Counted from the stretch's first letter, positions 45,148-54,537 are shown. The stretch is 64,000 nucleotides of DNA from Alteraurantiacibacter hainanensis (GCF_036321025.1 NZ_JAZAPB010000002.1:1302001-1366000), one strand, 5' to 3'. Program-made: numbers and translations. Notes: a model not told the origin generated them from the letters alone.

Positions 45148-45879
45148 TTAATGCGACGTTTCCACTCGTTCGCGGTGGAGATTGGGGAAATCTTCCACCA
45201 GCATTTCCGCGATCCGCTCTCCCACGACCTGCGGAGGCTTCACCGTTTCGGGATCTTCGCCAGGGTAGGCGCGGGCGCGCATGTCGGTGCGAGTCGCACC
45301 TGGATCGACGATGGCGACACGGGTCTCGGAAATGCGCTCCACTTCCTGGCCGTGCGATTCAAGCAGGTTGTCGAACGCCGCCTTGCTGGCGCCGTAGGCA
45401 GCCCAGAACGGACGCGGGTTCGCACCTACGGAGCTGGTGAGGCCGATGATCCGCCCGTTCTTCGAGCGCTTGAGCAGCGGATCGAAACCCGCAAGCAGCG
45501 CCTGCGTCGCCAGCACGTTCAGCGTCAACGCCTGGTTGAACTGCTTGCCGTCGATCTGAGTGACTGGCGTCAAGGTGGGCATCTGCGCGGCGCAGATCAC
45601 CAGGATATCCAGCTTGTCCCACCGCTCGGCGATGGCCTGGGCCAGTCGCCCGATGCTCTCGCCATCGGTAAGGTCCAGCGGGGCGATGGTGGAGGTGCCG
45701 CCGGCGTCGTGGATATCGTCTTCCACCGCCTCCAGGTCCTTCACCTTGCGCGCCGTCAGTACGACATGCGCGCCCTTGGCGGCCAGCGCGCGGGCAGTGG
45801 CTGCGCCAATGCCGCGACTGGCGCCGGTGACAAGCGCGATCTTGCCCGCAAGCGGCTTCGTCTCGGCATTATCGGACAT
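45148..45879 (-). CDS. Short-chain dehydrogenase/reductase
   Basis: A 243-residue SDR with TGASRGIGAA at the start, the catalytic serine in GLTSSVG and YGASKAAFD. The family's NNAG motif is changed to ICAAQMP. Its ATG at 45879 directly abuts the purF stop (TGA followed by ATG), so both come from one transcript, though a biochemical link to purine synthesis is not evident. Confidence 0.85.
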   Translation of the reverse strand: MSDNAETKPLAGKIALVTGASRGIGAATARALAAKGAHVVLTARKVKDLEAVEDDIHDAGGTSTIAPLDLTDGESIGRLAQAIAERWDKLDILVICAAQMPTLTPVTQIDGKQFNQALTLNVLATQALLAGFDPLLKRSKNGRIIGLTSSVGANPRPFWAAYGASKAAFDNLLESHGQEVERISETRVAIVDPGATRTDMRARAYPGEDPETVKPPQVVGERIAEMLVEDFPNLHRERVETSH

Positions 45880-47355
45880 TCAGGCGACCTTGTGGACCGG
45901 GAGGGATAGCTGCGCTTCCGCATCCTGCCGGGCCGAAAGATCGGTCAGCGGAGTGGGGTATTCGCCGGTAAAGCAGGCATCGCAGTATTGCGGGCAGGCG
46001 CTGTCGCGGCCCGTCAGCCCGACGGCGCGGTAGAGCCCGTCGATGGAAACGAAGGCCAGACTGTCGGCCTGGATGAACTCCTTCATGGCGTTCAGATCCA
46101 TCCGGCCCGCCAGAAGTTTCGATCGCTCCGGCGTGTCGACGCCATAATAGCAACCGTGTCCGGTGGGCGGACTGGCGACGCGGAAATGCACTTCCGCAGC
46201 GCCCGCATCGCGCATCATCTGCACAATCTTAAGGCTGGTGGTGCCGCGCACGATGGAATCGTCGATCAGCACGATACGCTTGCCTTCCACCAGCAGGCGG
46301 TTGGCGTTGTGCTTGCGCTTCACGCCGGCGTGACGCGCGCCATCGCTGGGCTGGATGAAGGTGCGCCCGACATAGTGCGAGCGGATGATGCCGAGCTCGA
46401 ACGGGATGCCGCTTTCCTGCGCGTAGCCGATGGCGGCGGGAACGCCGCTGTCGGGCACGGGCACGACCAGGTCAGCATCGCAAGGAGCCTCGCGCGCCAG
46501 TTCGGCACCGATGTTCTTGCGGCTTTCGTAGACGCTTCGCTTGTTGAAGATGGAATCGGGCCGGCTGAAATAGACGTGCTCGAATATGCACGGACGCGGG
46601 CGGGTCTCGCCGAAAGGCCGGTGCGAACGGATCGTGCCGTCGAAATCCACCTCGATGAATTCACCGGGGTCCACCTGGCGGGTGAATTCGGCGCCGACGA
46701 CGTCGAGTGCGACGGTCTCGCTGGCGAACACCGTGGCATCGCCGAGCTTGCCCATCACCAGCGGCCGGATGCCCATCGGGTCGCGGCAGGCTGCCATGCC
46801 CTTGGGTGTCATCACGATCAGCGCATAGGCACCTTCCACCAGGCGCAGCGCGTCCACCAGCTTGTCGCGCATGGTGGGATAGCGGCTGGTGGCGACCAGG
46901 TGGATGATTACTTCCGTATCGGATGTGGACTGGAAGATCGCGCCCTTGCTGACCAGTTCCTGGCGCAGCTTCATGGCGTTCGAGATGTTGCCGTTGTGCG
47001 CGACGGCAAAGCCGCCGCTCGCAAGGTCCGCATACAGCGGCTGCACGTTGCGCATGCCCGATCCGCCGGTGGTGGAATAGCGCACGTGACCGCCGGCCAT
47101 GTGGCCGGGCAGTTCGGCGATCGATTCTTCGGACGAGAAATTGTCGGCGACATGGCCCAGCCCGCGGCGGGTAAAGAACTCCGCGCCGTCGAAACTGGTG
47201 ATGCCGACGGCTTCCTGCCCGCGGTGCTGCAGGGCGTGCAGCCCCAGCGCACAGGCGGCGGAAGCATCGGACGCGCCAATGATGCCGAACACGCCGCACT
47301 CTTCGTGCAGCTTGTCGTCACCGTCTCCGTCAAGGAAGGGATGGGTGAAGTTCAT
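45880..47355 (-). CDS. purF: Amidophosphoribosyltransferase
   Basis: First enzyme of purine synthesis, transferring glutamine nitrogen to PRPP. The 491-residue protein has a 19-residue propeptide before the N-terminal nucleophile Cys 20 (ECGVFGI), the class II glutaminase domain, and the PRTase motif VLIDDSIVRGTTS. Cysteines in RPRPCIFE, GHGCYYG and CDACFTG match the Fe-S cluster positions of Bacillus-type PurF. ATG 47355 gives a normal propeptide. It is the upstream partner of the SDR at 45148. Confidence 0.96.
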   Translation of the reverse strand: MNFTHPFLDGDGDDKLHEECGVFGIIGASDASAACALGLHALQHRGQEAVGITSFDGAEFFTRRGLGHVADNFSSEESIAELPGHMAGGHVRYSTTGGSGMRNVQPLYADLASGGFAVAHNGNISNAMKLRQELVSKGAIFQSTSDTEVIIHLVATSRYPTMRDKLVDALRLVEGAYALIVMTPKGMAACRDPMGIRPLVMGKLGDATVFASETVALDVVGAEFTRQVDPGEFIEVDFDGTIRSHRPFGETRPRPCIFEHVYFSRPDSIFNKRSVYESRKNIGAELAREAPCDADLVVPVPDSGVPAAIGYAQESGIPFELGIIRSHYVGRTFIQPSDGARHAGVKRKHNANRLLVEGKRIVLIDDSIVRGTTSLKIVQMMRDAGAAEVHFRVASPPTGHGCYYGVDTPERSKLLAGRMDLNAMKEFIQADSLAFVSIDGLYRAVGLTGRDSACPQYCDACFTGEYPTPLTDLSARQDAEAQLSLPVHKVA

Positions 47356-47444
47356 CGATTTCCGTTTATGACCAGCAGCGCTGCCCCAATGGCGATGTTG
47401 CGGTTCGATTACAAGGGGTGACGCGCCGGAACGGGGCACACAAG

Positions 47445-47458
47445 GGCGGAATTCCGCC
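47445..47458. repeat. Perfect 14-bp palindrome
   Basis: GGCGGAATTCCGCC lies 39 nt downstream of the tRNA-Pro 3' end and upstream of purF. It could fold as a 5-bp stem with an AATT loop and may aid termination of the tRNA, but no T-tract follows; it may simply be a protein-binding palindrome or chance. Confidence 0.4.
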
Positions 47459-47497
47459 TCCGCCATTCGTGCTTCTTATGGCCTTGCTGACGAAAGT

Positions 47498-47574
47498 TGG
47501 TCGGGGAGAGAGGATTCGAACCTCCGGCCCCTGCCTCCCGAAGACAGTGCTCTACCAGGCTGAGCTACTCCCCG
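47498..47574 (-). tRNA. tRNA-Pro (anticodon CGG)
   Basis: A 77-nt cloverleaf on the minus strand: acceptor arm 5'-CGGGGAG pairing with CTCCCCG, D-arm TAGCTCAGCCTGG, anticodon loop TTCGGGA (anticodon CGG) on stem CTGTC/GGCAG, T-arm GAGGTTCGAATCCTC and a genomically encoded 3' CCA. All stems pair. It has its own promoter upstream. Confidence 0.96.
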
Positions 47575-47617
47575 ACCGGTGCGTGCGAGGGACGGACCCC
47601 CGCGAGGCAGAGGCGGC

Positions 47618-47646
47618 CCTATAGGGTTGGCGCTTCGTGCTGGCAA
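47618..47646 (-). promoter_or_regulatory. Promoter of tRNA-Pro
   Basis: On the minus strand, TTGCCA (47646-47641), exactly 17 nt, then TATAGG (47623-47618), a good sigma-70-type pair placed about 44 nt before the mature tRNA 5' end (47574). Confidence 0.8.
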
Positions 47647-47766
47647 GGCCTGTTTCACGCATTGCGCAACGCGCCTCGCCCTGTCACTAGGCAGGGGCAT
47701 CGGACGGCGCGAATGGCAACCGCGGCGTCATCAGGGGGGCGATCGTGCCCAAAGGAGATTTGAGGC

Positions 47767-48762
47767 ATGCAGGTCTTGCTAACGGGTGCGGCGGGTTTCA
47801 TCGGCGCGGCGCTGGCGGAACGCCTTCTGGCGCGCGGCGACAACGTGATCGGGTTCGACAATCTGAACGACTATTACGACCCCGCGCTGAAACACGCCCG
47901 GCTGGCCCGGCTGCAGGAAAAGGGCGGCGATTTCACCTTCGAGAAGCTCGATTTCGCCGACATGGATGCGGTGACGAGGGCGCTGGAAGGAAAGACGATC
48001 GACCGCATCGTGCACCTCGGCGCGCAGGCTGGTGTCCGCTATTCGCTGGAGAACCCGGCCGCCTACGTGCAGTCCAACCTGGTAGGGCATGCCAACATGC
48101 TGGAACTGGCCCGCCACCGCGATGTGGAGCACATGGTCTATGCCAGTTCCTCCAGCGTCTACGGCGGCAACGACAAGGTGCCCTTCAGCGTTGACGACCG
48201 GACGGACCACCCCGTGTCGCTATATGCCGCCACGAAGAAAGCGGACGAACTGATGAGCGAGACCTACGCCCATCTCTATCGCATACCGCTGACCGGCCTG
48301 CGCTTCTTCACCGTCTACGGCCCTTGGGGCCGGCCCGACATGGCCTACTGGATATTCACCCGGAAGATCCTGGCCGGAGAGCCGATCCCGGTCTTCCGCG
48401 AGGGCGAGATGTGGCGCGATTTCACCCATGTCGACGATATCGTGGCCGGCGTTCAGGCGGTGCTGGACAATGCCCCGGCCGATGACGGCGCGGCCAAGGC
48501 GGGCGGTTCCACCAAGCCGCACGCCATCTACAACATCGGCAACAACCGGTCGGAAAAGCTGCTGGACCTGATTTCCATCCTAGAAGATGCCTGCGGCAAG
48601 AAGGCCGAGATCGACTGGCAGCCGATGCAGCCCGGCGATGTCGTGCGGACCTATGCCGATATCGATGCGATCAGCGGCGACCTGGGCTACAAGCCCACCA
48701 CCGACATTGCCGAAGGTCTTCCCCGCTTCGTGGAATGGTACCGCGATTATCACCGGGTGTGA
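47767..48762 (+). CDS. NAD-dependent epimerase (UDP-glucuronate 4-epimerase-like)
   Basis: A 331-residue extended SDR. GAAGFIGAALAE, AQAGVRYS, ASSSSVYGG and the catalytic YAATKKADE follow the family order. The YGPWGRPDMAYWIFTRKIL segment is typical of UDP-glucuronate 4-epimerase (LpsL/CapI-like), giving UDP-galacturonate for polysaccharides. AAGGAG (47752) precedes ATG 47767. It may supply the same envelope polymers as wecBC and the sugar transferase, although it lies apart from them. Confidence 0.88.
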   Translation: MQVLLTGAAGFIGAALAERLLARGDNVIGFDNLNDYYDPALKHARLARLQEKGGDFTFEKLDFADMDAVTRALEGKTIDRIVHLGAQAGVRYSLENPAAYVQSNLVGHANMLELARHRDVEHMVYASSSSVYGGNDKVPFSVDDRTDHPVSLYAATKKADELMSETYAHLYRIPLTGLRFFTVYGPWGRPDMAYWIFTRKILAGEPIPVFREGEMWRDFTHVDDIVAGVQAVLDNAPADDGAAKAGGSTKPHAIYNIGNNRSEKLLDLISILEDACGKKAEIDWQPMQPGDVVRTYADIDAISGDLGYKPTTDIAEGLPRFVEWYRDYHRV

Positions 48763-48801
48763 CCTTGGCCTTGCGCCCCTGCTGATGGTAGCGAGCCGGA
48801 C

Positions 48802-49749
48802 ATGACTTCGACTCCGCGCCGCCACCCCGAATGGCAATACCTCGAGCTGATGCGCCATATCTGGGAGCACGGCGACGAGCGGATGGATCGCACGGGCGTG
48901 GGCACACGCTCGATCTTCGGCACCATGCTGCGGTTCGATCTCGGCGAGGATCGCGTTCCGCTGCTCACCACCAAGCGCGTTTACTGGAAGGCGGCGGCGA
49001 AGGAGATGTTGTGGTTCCTCACCGGGGAGACCAACATCCGCCCGCTGCTGCAGCAGGGCGTCACCATCTGGAGCGACTGGCCGCTGGCGAAGTACAGACA
49101 GGCGAGCGGCGAGGATATCGATCAGGCCGAGTTCGAAGCGCGCATCGTGGCGGACGAGGCCTTTGCGAAGAACTGGGGCGACCTCGGCCCCGTCTACGGC
49201 AAGCAGTGGGTGGACTGGCCGACGTTCCAGTACGGGCCCGACGGTCGCTACGAGAAGGGACCCGGCATCAATCAGGTGGCGCAGGTGGTGCAAAGCCTGA
49301 AGACCAATCCCGGCAGCCGCCGCCATATCATCGAGGGCTGGAACGTGGCCGAGCTGGACCGGATGGCTCTACCGCCGTGCCACAAGACCTATCAGTTCCA
49401 TGTCGCGGGGGAGGGTGAGGGGGCTCGCCTCAACTGCCTGCTCTACCAGCGCAGCTGCGACGTGGCGCTGGGGCTTCCGTTCAACCTCTTCGGCGCCGCG
49501 CTGCTGACCCGGATGATGGCGGCGCAGACCGGCCTTCTTCCCGGCGAACTGGTATGGACCGGCGGCGACACGCACCTTTACCTCAATCACGCCGATCTGG
49601 TGGAGGCGCAGTTGCAGCGGGAACCCGACGGGACGCCGAAGCTTGCCATTACAAGGCAGCCCGAGACGATTTTCGACTACCGGTTCGAGGATTTCGAGGT
49701 GCGCGATTATCAGCCGCAGGGCGCGCTGAAGGCCCCCGTGGCGGTATAG
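48802..49749 (+). CDS. thyA: Thymidylate synthase
   Basis: Makes dTMP from dUMP with methylenetetrahydrofolate. The 315-residue protein has the conserved RTGVGTRSIFG, the catalytic Cys in ALPPCHKTYQFHV and the substrate loop RSCDVALGLPFN. It is longer than the 264-residue E. coli enzyme by an insert around residues 88-140. ATG 48802 begins shortly after the epimerase gene, 39 nt downstream. Confidence 0.96.
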   Translation: MTSTPRRHPEWQYLELMRHIWEHGDERMDRTGVGTRSIFGTMLRFDLGEDRVPLLTTKRVYWKAAAKEMLWFLTGETNIRPLLQQGVTIWSDWPLAKYRQASGEDIDQAEFEARIVADEAFAKNWGDLGPVYGKQWVDWPTFQYGPDGRYEKGPGINQVAQVVQSLKTNPGSRRHIIEGWNVAELDRMALPPCHKTYQFHVAGEGEGARLNCLLYQRSCDVALGLPFNLFGAALLTRMMAAQTGLLPGELVWTGGDTHLYLNHADLVEAQLQREPDGTPKLAITRQPETIFDYRFEDFEVRDYQPQGALKAPVAV

Positions 49750-49844
49750 GCCGTTCGCGAGCGTTCTCTCGCGCGTTGACGGTTTCAGGTGAAACCAATA
49801 AAGGCCGGGCCTTGATGTCCAAGGTACCTGTCCGGGAGACGACA

Positions 49845-51137
49845 ATGGCAAAGAGCGGCAATATCGAGGGGAGCAACCGCCCGAAGCTTGCCCTTCACGT
49901 GCCCGAACCGCGCTATCGCCCCGGCGACACGGTGGATTACGGCCATCTCGACGTGGGGGAGGCCGGCAAGCAGCCGCGCCCTGACGAATCGTGCGAGGCG
50001 AAGGAAACCTTCCCGCTGTGCAACGATCTCGTGCGCGTGCTGGGCGACGACAACCAGGCGCATGGCCCCTGGGATCCGCGTCTCGATGCCGACACCCTCC
50101 GCTCCATGTTGCGCGAAATGGCGCTGGTGCGCGCCTTCGACAATCGCATGTATCGCGCCCAGCGGCAGGGCAAGACCAGCTTCTACATGAAGTGTACCGG
50201 CGAGGAGGCGACCAGCGTGTGCGCCACTCACGCGCTGGCAGGCGACGACATGATCTTTCCCAGCTATCGCCAGCAGGGCTGCCTGATCGCCCGCGGCTAT
50301 GAGCTGACCGAGATGATCAACCAGATCTACTCGAACAGGGCCGACAAGCTGAAGGGCCGCCAGCTGCCGATCATGTATTGCTCGCGCGAGCACAGCTTCT
50401 TCTCGATTTCCGGCAACCTCGCCACGCAGCTGCCGCAGGCGACGGGCTTTGCCATGGCCAGCGCCAGCAAGGGCGATTCCCGCATCGCCGCGACCTGGGT
50501 GGGCGAGGGCAGCACCGCGGAGGGCGACTTCCACTCCGCGCTCACTTTCGCCACGGTCTACAACGCGCCGGTGATCTTCAACGTGATCAACAACCAGTGG
50601 GCTATTTCCAGTTTCTCGGGCTTTGCCGGGTCAGAGCGGGCGACTTTCGCCGCTCGCGCCATCGGCTACGGCATGGCGGGTCTGCGCGTGGACGGCAACG
50701 ATCCGCTGGCGGTGTTCGCCGCCGAACGCTGGGCCGCCGACCGCGCCCGCGCCAATGGCGGACCGACGCTGATCGAGCACTTCACCTACCGCGCCGAGGG
50801 GCACTCGACCTCGGACGATCCAAGCGCCTACCGCAGCGCCGAGGAGCGTGAGGAATGGCCGCTCGGCGATCCGGTCATGCGGTTGAAGAACCACCTGATC
50901 CACCTGGGCGAGTGGACCGAGGAGCAGCAGGAGGCGATGGACAAGGAGCTCGACGAGCACGTTCGCGCCGCGATGAAGCAGGCCGAGAAGAACGGCATCC
51001 TGGGCCACGGACTGCACCACCCGTTCCACACCATGTTCGAGGACGTGTTCGAGGAGCTTCCCTGGCACCTGGAAGAGCAGGCCGACCAGGCGATCCGCGA
51101 GCGCAAGATCAAGTTTCCCGAAGGACGACCCGAATGA
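49845..51137 (+). CDS. bkdA1: Branched-chain 2-oxoacid dehydrogenase E1 component, alpha subunit
   Basis: Thiamine-dependent E1 alpha of the branched-chain 2-oxoacid dehydrogenase complex (2-oxoisovalerate dehydrogenase). The 430-residue protein has an N-terminal extension seen in BkdA, then the TPP motif GEGSTAEGDFHSAL, FNVINNQWAIS, and a YRAEGHSTSDDPSAYR phosphorylation-loop-like segment. ATG 49845, 6-7 nt after GGGAG, is preferred to ATG 49815. It overlaps the E1 beta gene by 4 nt. Confidence 0.92.
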   Translation: MAKSGNIEGSNRPKLALHVPEPRYRPGDTVDYGHLDVGEAGKQPRPDESCEAKETFPLCNDLVRVLGDDNQAHGPWDPRLDADTLRSMLREMALVRAFDNRMYRAQRQGKTSFYMKCTGEEATSVCATHALAGDDMIFPSYRQQGCLIARGYELTEMINQIYSNRADKLKGRQLPIMYCSREHSFFSISGNLATQLPQATGFAMASASKGDSRIAATWVGEGSTAEGDFHSALTFATVYNAPVIFNVINNQWAISSFSGFAGSERATFAARAIGYGMAGLRVDGNDPLAVFAAERWAADRARANGGPTLIEHFTYRAEGHSTSDDPSAYRSAEEREEWPLGDPVMRLKNHLIHLGEWTEEQQEAMDKELDEHVRAAMKQAEKNGILGHGLHHPFHTMFEDVFEELPWHLEEQADQAIRERKIKFPEGRPE

Positions 51138-52213
51138 CGCCTCCCGCCGAAACGATGGATCAGGAGCGCCAGACCGGCGAGGCGAAGCACGCCGGCGAAA
51201 CGCGCGAGATGAACATGATCGAGGCGATCAATTCCGCGCTCGACAACATGCTGGAACGCGATGACGACGTGATCCTGCTGGGTGAGGATATCGGCTATTT
51301 CGGCGGCGTGTTCCGCTGCACCGCCGGCCTGCAGGAGAAATACGGCAAGACCCGCGTGTTCGACACGCCGATCTCCGAATGCGGGATCATCGGCGTCGCC
51401 GTGGGCATGGGCGCCTATGGCCTGCGCCCGGTGCCGGAAATCCAGTTCGCCGATTACATCTATCCCGGTCTCGACCAGCTGATCTCGGAAGCCGCCCGCC
51501 TGCGCTATCGCTCTGCGGCGGAATTCATCGCGCCGATGACGGTGCGCAGCCCGTTTGGCGGCGGCATCTTCGGCGGACAGACTCACTCGCAGTCGCCGGA
51601 ATCGATCTTCACACACGTCTCCGGCCTGAAGACGGTGATCCCATCCACGCCCTACGATGCGAAAGGCCTGCTGATCAGCTGCATCGAGGATAACGACCCG
51701 GTCATCTTCTTCGAGCCCAAGCGCATCTACAACGGCCCCTTCGACGGCTATTACGACAAGCCCGCCAAGAGCTGGAAGGGCTTTGCCGAGGCGCAGGTGC
51801 CCGAGGGGCATTACCGCATTCCGCTCGGCAAGGCGCGCACTGTGCGCGAGGGCGACGCCATGACCATCCTTGCCTACGGCACGATGGTGCACGTGGTGGA
51901 AAGCGTCACGCGCGAGAAGGGCGTGAACGCCGAGATCCTCGACCTGCGCACCCTGGTGCCGCTGGATATCGAGGCGATCGAGGAGTCGGTGCGCAAGACC
52001 GGCCGCTGCATGATCGTGCACGAGGCCACGCGTACCTCGGGCTTCGGCTCGGAGCTGAGCGCGCTGGTGCAGGAACGCTGTTTCTACCACCTCGAAGCGC
52101 CCATCGAGCGGGTGACGGGTTTCGACACGCCCTATCCGCACAGCCTGGAATGGGCTTACTTTCCCGGTCCCGTCCGCATCGGCGAGGCCATCGACAAGCT
52201 TTTGCAGGACTGA
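51134..52213 (+). CDS. bkdA2: Branched-chain 2-oxoacid dehydrogenase E1 component, beta subunit
   Basis: E1 beta, 359 residues, of the same complex. LLGEDIGYFGGVFRCTAGL, FDTPISECGIIGVAVGMG, and GGGIFGGQTHSQSPE are typical of the transketolase-like beta chain, with the C-terminal HEATRTSGFGSELSA lobe. It carries a 30-residue N-terminal extension rich in Glu and Thr before the conserved MNMIEAINSAL. Coupled to the E1 alpha stop and followed after 5 nt by the E2 gene. Confidence 0.92.
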   Translation: MTPPAETMDQERQTGEAKHAGETREMNMIEAINSALDNMLERDDDVILLGEDIGYFGGVFRCTAGLQEKYGKTRVFDTPISECGIIGVAVGMGAYGLRPVPEIQFADYIYPGLDQLISEAARLRYRSAAEFIAPMTVRSPFGGGIFGGQTHSQSPESIFTHVSGLKTVIPSTPYDAKGLLISCIEDNDPVIFFEPKRIYNGPFDGYYDKPAKSWKGFAEAQVPEGHYRIPLGKARTVREGDAMTILAYGTMVHVVESVTREKGVNAEILDLRTLVPLDIEAIEESVRKTGRCMIVHEATRTSGFGSELSALVQERCFYHLEAPIERVTGFDTPYPHSLEWAYFPGPVRIGEAIDKLLQD

Positions 52214-52218
52214 CGCAC

Positions 52219-53550
52219 ATGCCCAAGTTCACCTTCAACCTGCCCGACATCGGCGAAGGCATTGCCGAGGCCGAGATCGTCGCCTGGCACGTGAAGCCCG
52301 GCGACACGATCGAGGAAGACGGCCAGCTGGCCGACATGATGACCGACAAGGCGACGGTCGAGATGGAAAGCCCGGTCGCGGGCAAGGTCCTGGAAGTCGC
52401 GGGCGAGGTAGGCGACACGGTGGCCATCGGCGGAATGCTGGTGGTTATCGAGGTCGAGGGCGAAATCCCCGACGACGTTCTGGAAGAGAACGAGGCCGCG
52501 GCGGATGCTGACGGCGCGCCGGCACCGAAGGACGACGAGGTCGAGGAGCGGATCGAGGTGGAAAATCCCGATCCTTCCGACCAGGAAGATGCCGCGAAGG
52601 CGGTGGAGGGCAAGCCCACGCCTCCGCCGGCACCCGAACCGGCGCCTGCTCCGACCCCCGCACCGGCTCCGGCCGCTGCCGAGACAAAGGTGCTTGCCAG
52701 CCCGGCAGTGCGCAAGCGGGCGAAGGACCTGGGCATCGATCTGGCGCAGGTAAAGCCGCACGAGGACGGCCGCATACGCCACGCCGACCTCGACGCCTTC
52801 ATCTCCTATTCCGGCGGCTATTCCGGCGCCGGCCCCGCACGCGCGGACGAGGAGATCAGGGTTATCGGCCTCCGGAAGCGCATCGCCGAGAACATGGCGG
52901 CGTCCAAGCGCAATATCCCGCACTTCACTTACGTCGAGGAAACCGACGTTACTGCGCTGGAGGAAACCCGCGCGCAGTTGAATGCGAACCGGGGCGAGCG
53001 TCCCAAGCTCACCATGCTGCCGCTGCTGATCACCGCGATCTGCAAGACGCTGCCCGATTTTCCCATGATAAACGCCCGTTTCGACGACGAGGCGCGCGTG
53101 GTCACCCGCCACGGGGCGGTGCACCTCGGCATGGCGACGATGACCGACAATGGCCTGATGGTGCCCGTCATCCGCAACGCGCAGGGCATGAACCTGTGGC
53201 AGCTTGCGCAGGAGATCACGCGACTTGCCGAGGCAGCGCGAAACGGCTCCGCCAAGTCGGAAGAGCTGTCCGGCTCCACGCTTACGATAACCTCGCTCGG
53301 CCCGCTGGGCGGGGTGGCGACGACACCGGTCATCAACCGGCCGGAAGTGGCCATCATCGGTCCGAATCGCATAGTCGAGAGACCCATGTTCGTGCCCGAT
53401 GGAAACGGCGGCGAAACGATTGCGAAGCGCAAGCTGATGAACATTTCGATCAGCTGCGATCACCGCGTCGTGGATGGCTACAATGCGGCTGCTTTCGTGC
53501 AGGAATTGAAGAAGAAACTGGAGGCGCCGGCCACGATTCTGGCCGGATGA
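52219..53550 (+). CDS. bkdB: Branched-chain 2-oxoacid dehydrogenase E2 component (lipoyl acyltransferase)
   Basis: E2 core, 443 residues. A single lipoyl domain (about 2-76) with Lys 44 in MTDKATVEME, a flexible Pro/Ala/Glu linker (about 90-155), a peripheral-subunit-binding domain (ASPAVRKRAKDLGIDL) and the catalytic domain ending with the HRVVDG motif. An E3 gene (lpd) is absent from the window, so the complex relies on a shared dihydrolipoamide dehydrogenase elsewhere. Confidence 0.93.
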   Translation: MPKFTFNLPDIGEGIAEAEIVAWHVKPGDTIEEDGQLADMMTDKATVEMESPVAGKVLEVAGEVGDTVAIGGMLVVIEVEGEIPDDVLEENEAAADADGAPAPKDDEVEERIEVENPDPSDQEDAAKAVEGKPTPPPAPEPAPAPTPAPAPAAAETKVLASPAVRKRAKDLGIDLAQVKPHEDGRIRHADLDAFISYSGGYSGAGPARADEEIRVIGLRKRIAENMAASKRNIPHFTYVEETDVTALEETRAQLNANRGERPKLTMLPLLITAICKTLPDFPMINARFDDEARVVTRHGAVHLGMATMTDNGLMVPVIRNAQGMNLWQLAQEITRLAEAARNGSAKSEELSGSTLTITSLGPLGGVATTPVINRPEVAIIGPNRIVERPMFVPDGNGGETIAKRKLMNISISCDHRVVDGYNAAAFVQELKKKLEAPATILAG

Positions 53551-53593
53551 CCGGGGTTATCTGAAGATAGTCCAAAAAGCCGCTTCTGGTGTG

Positions 53594-53622
53594 TTGACAG
53601 GGTGAGGACCCTCTACTAGATG
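53594..53622 (+). promoter_or_regulatory. Promoter of tRNA-Asp
   Basis: Perfect -35 TTGACA (53594-53599), 17-nt spacer, -10 TAGATG (53617-53622), about 36 nt before the tRNA 5' end. The clearest sigma-70 promoter in the window. Confidence 0.88.
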
Positions 53623-53657
53623 CGCGGCTCCCAAGAGGCGCTAGCCGCTCAATATGC

Positions 53658-53734
53658 GCGGGTGTAGCTCAGTTGGTTAGAGTGTCGGCCTGTCACGCCG
53701 AAGGTCGCGGGTTCAAGTCCCGTCACTCGCGCCA
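53658..53734 (+). tRNA. tRNA-Asp (anticodon GTC)
   Basis: A 77-nt tRNA: acceptor GCGGGTG pairing with CACTCGC (one G-T pair), D-arm AGCTCAGTTGG, anticodon loop CTGTCAC with GTC at 53692-53694, T-arm GCGGGTTCAAGTCCCGT, and encoded CCA at the 3' end. Confidence 0.97.
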
Positions 53735-53751
53735 CTTGGGACCTTATTCCT

Positions 53752-54537
53752 TCATTCCTGATGGCTGTCGCAGTAGTATGCACTGCGGCCGCCCACGGTC
53801 TTGTTGCGGATCGTGCCGCCGCACTTGCGGCACTCGGCGCCTTTCTCGCGGTGCCGGACGAGCCAGGCATCGGGCAGCTGCGAATAGTCTGCATTGGTCT
53901 TCAGCACCGCGCTCAGCTTGTCGCGCATGACGCCGTGCATCTTGTGCAGGATTTTCTCGTCCAGCTCACTTGCCTTGCGATCGGGCATCACGCCCACTTC
54001 GAAAAGGATTTCGTCCGACCACAGGTTGCCGATCCCGGCGATCTTCTTCTGCTCGATCAGCGCAGATTTCACCGCCCCGTTCGTTTCGCCGATAACCTCG
54101 ACGAAGGCATCCTCGTCGATCTCCATCGCATCGGGACCGAAACCGATCCGCGCGATCTCCTCCTCCGGGGAATCGATCACGCGAACCCATCCGAGCTTGC
54201 GTGGACAACGAAAGGCCAGCCGCCGTTCGCCCTCGAATCGGACGAGGAACTTGGTCGCGCTCGGCTGTTCGTCCTTTCCCTCGTCAAAAGGTATCAGGCT
54301 TCCGGTCATGCCCAGGTGAACGCAGATCCAGGGGCCTGTTTGCGATCCGGCAAAGATCAGCTTGCCGTGTCGATGCGTTTCGGTGAACTGGCGACCGGCA
54401 AGCCGGCCCCGCTCGTTGTCGCCGGGCAGTTCGATGTAGGTTACGTTATCGCCCAGAACCGCTTCCTCGATCGTGCGGTTCAGGCACTTGTCGGCGATGC
54501 GGCGGCGATTGGCTTCGGCTTCGGGAAGTTCGGGCAT
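53752..54537 (-). CDS. Fpg/Nei-family DNA glycosylase
   Basis: A 261-residue base-excision repair glycosylase. It keeps the N-terminal MPELPEAE (Pro 2 nucleophile, Glu 3), HGKLIF with the conserved Lys, and the C-terminal zinc finger with its Arg loop (NKTVGGRSAY). The finger is CRKC...C-x2-H: the fourth ligand is His rather than Cys. Whether it acts like MutM (8-oxoG) or Nei is not clear. Third gene of a minus-strand set with the cyclo-ligase and DUF2842 genes. Confidence 0.88.
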   Translation of the reverse strand: MPELPEAEANRRRIADKCLNRTIEEAVLGDNVTYIELPGDNERGRLAGRQFTETHRHGKLIFAGSQTGPWICVHLGMTGSLIPFDEGKDEQPSATKFLVRFEGERRLAFRCPRKLGWVRVIDSPEEEIARIGFGPDAMEIDEDAFVEVIGETNGAVKSALIEQKKIAGIGNLWSDEILFEVGVMPDRKASELDEKILHKMHGVMRDKLSAVLKTNADYSQLPDAWLVRHREKGAECRKCGGTIRNKTVGGRSAYYCDSHQE

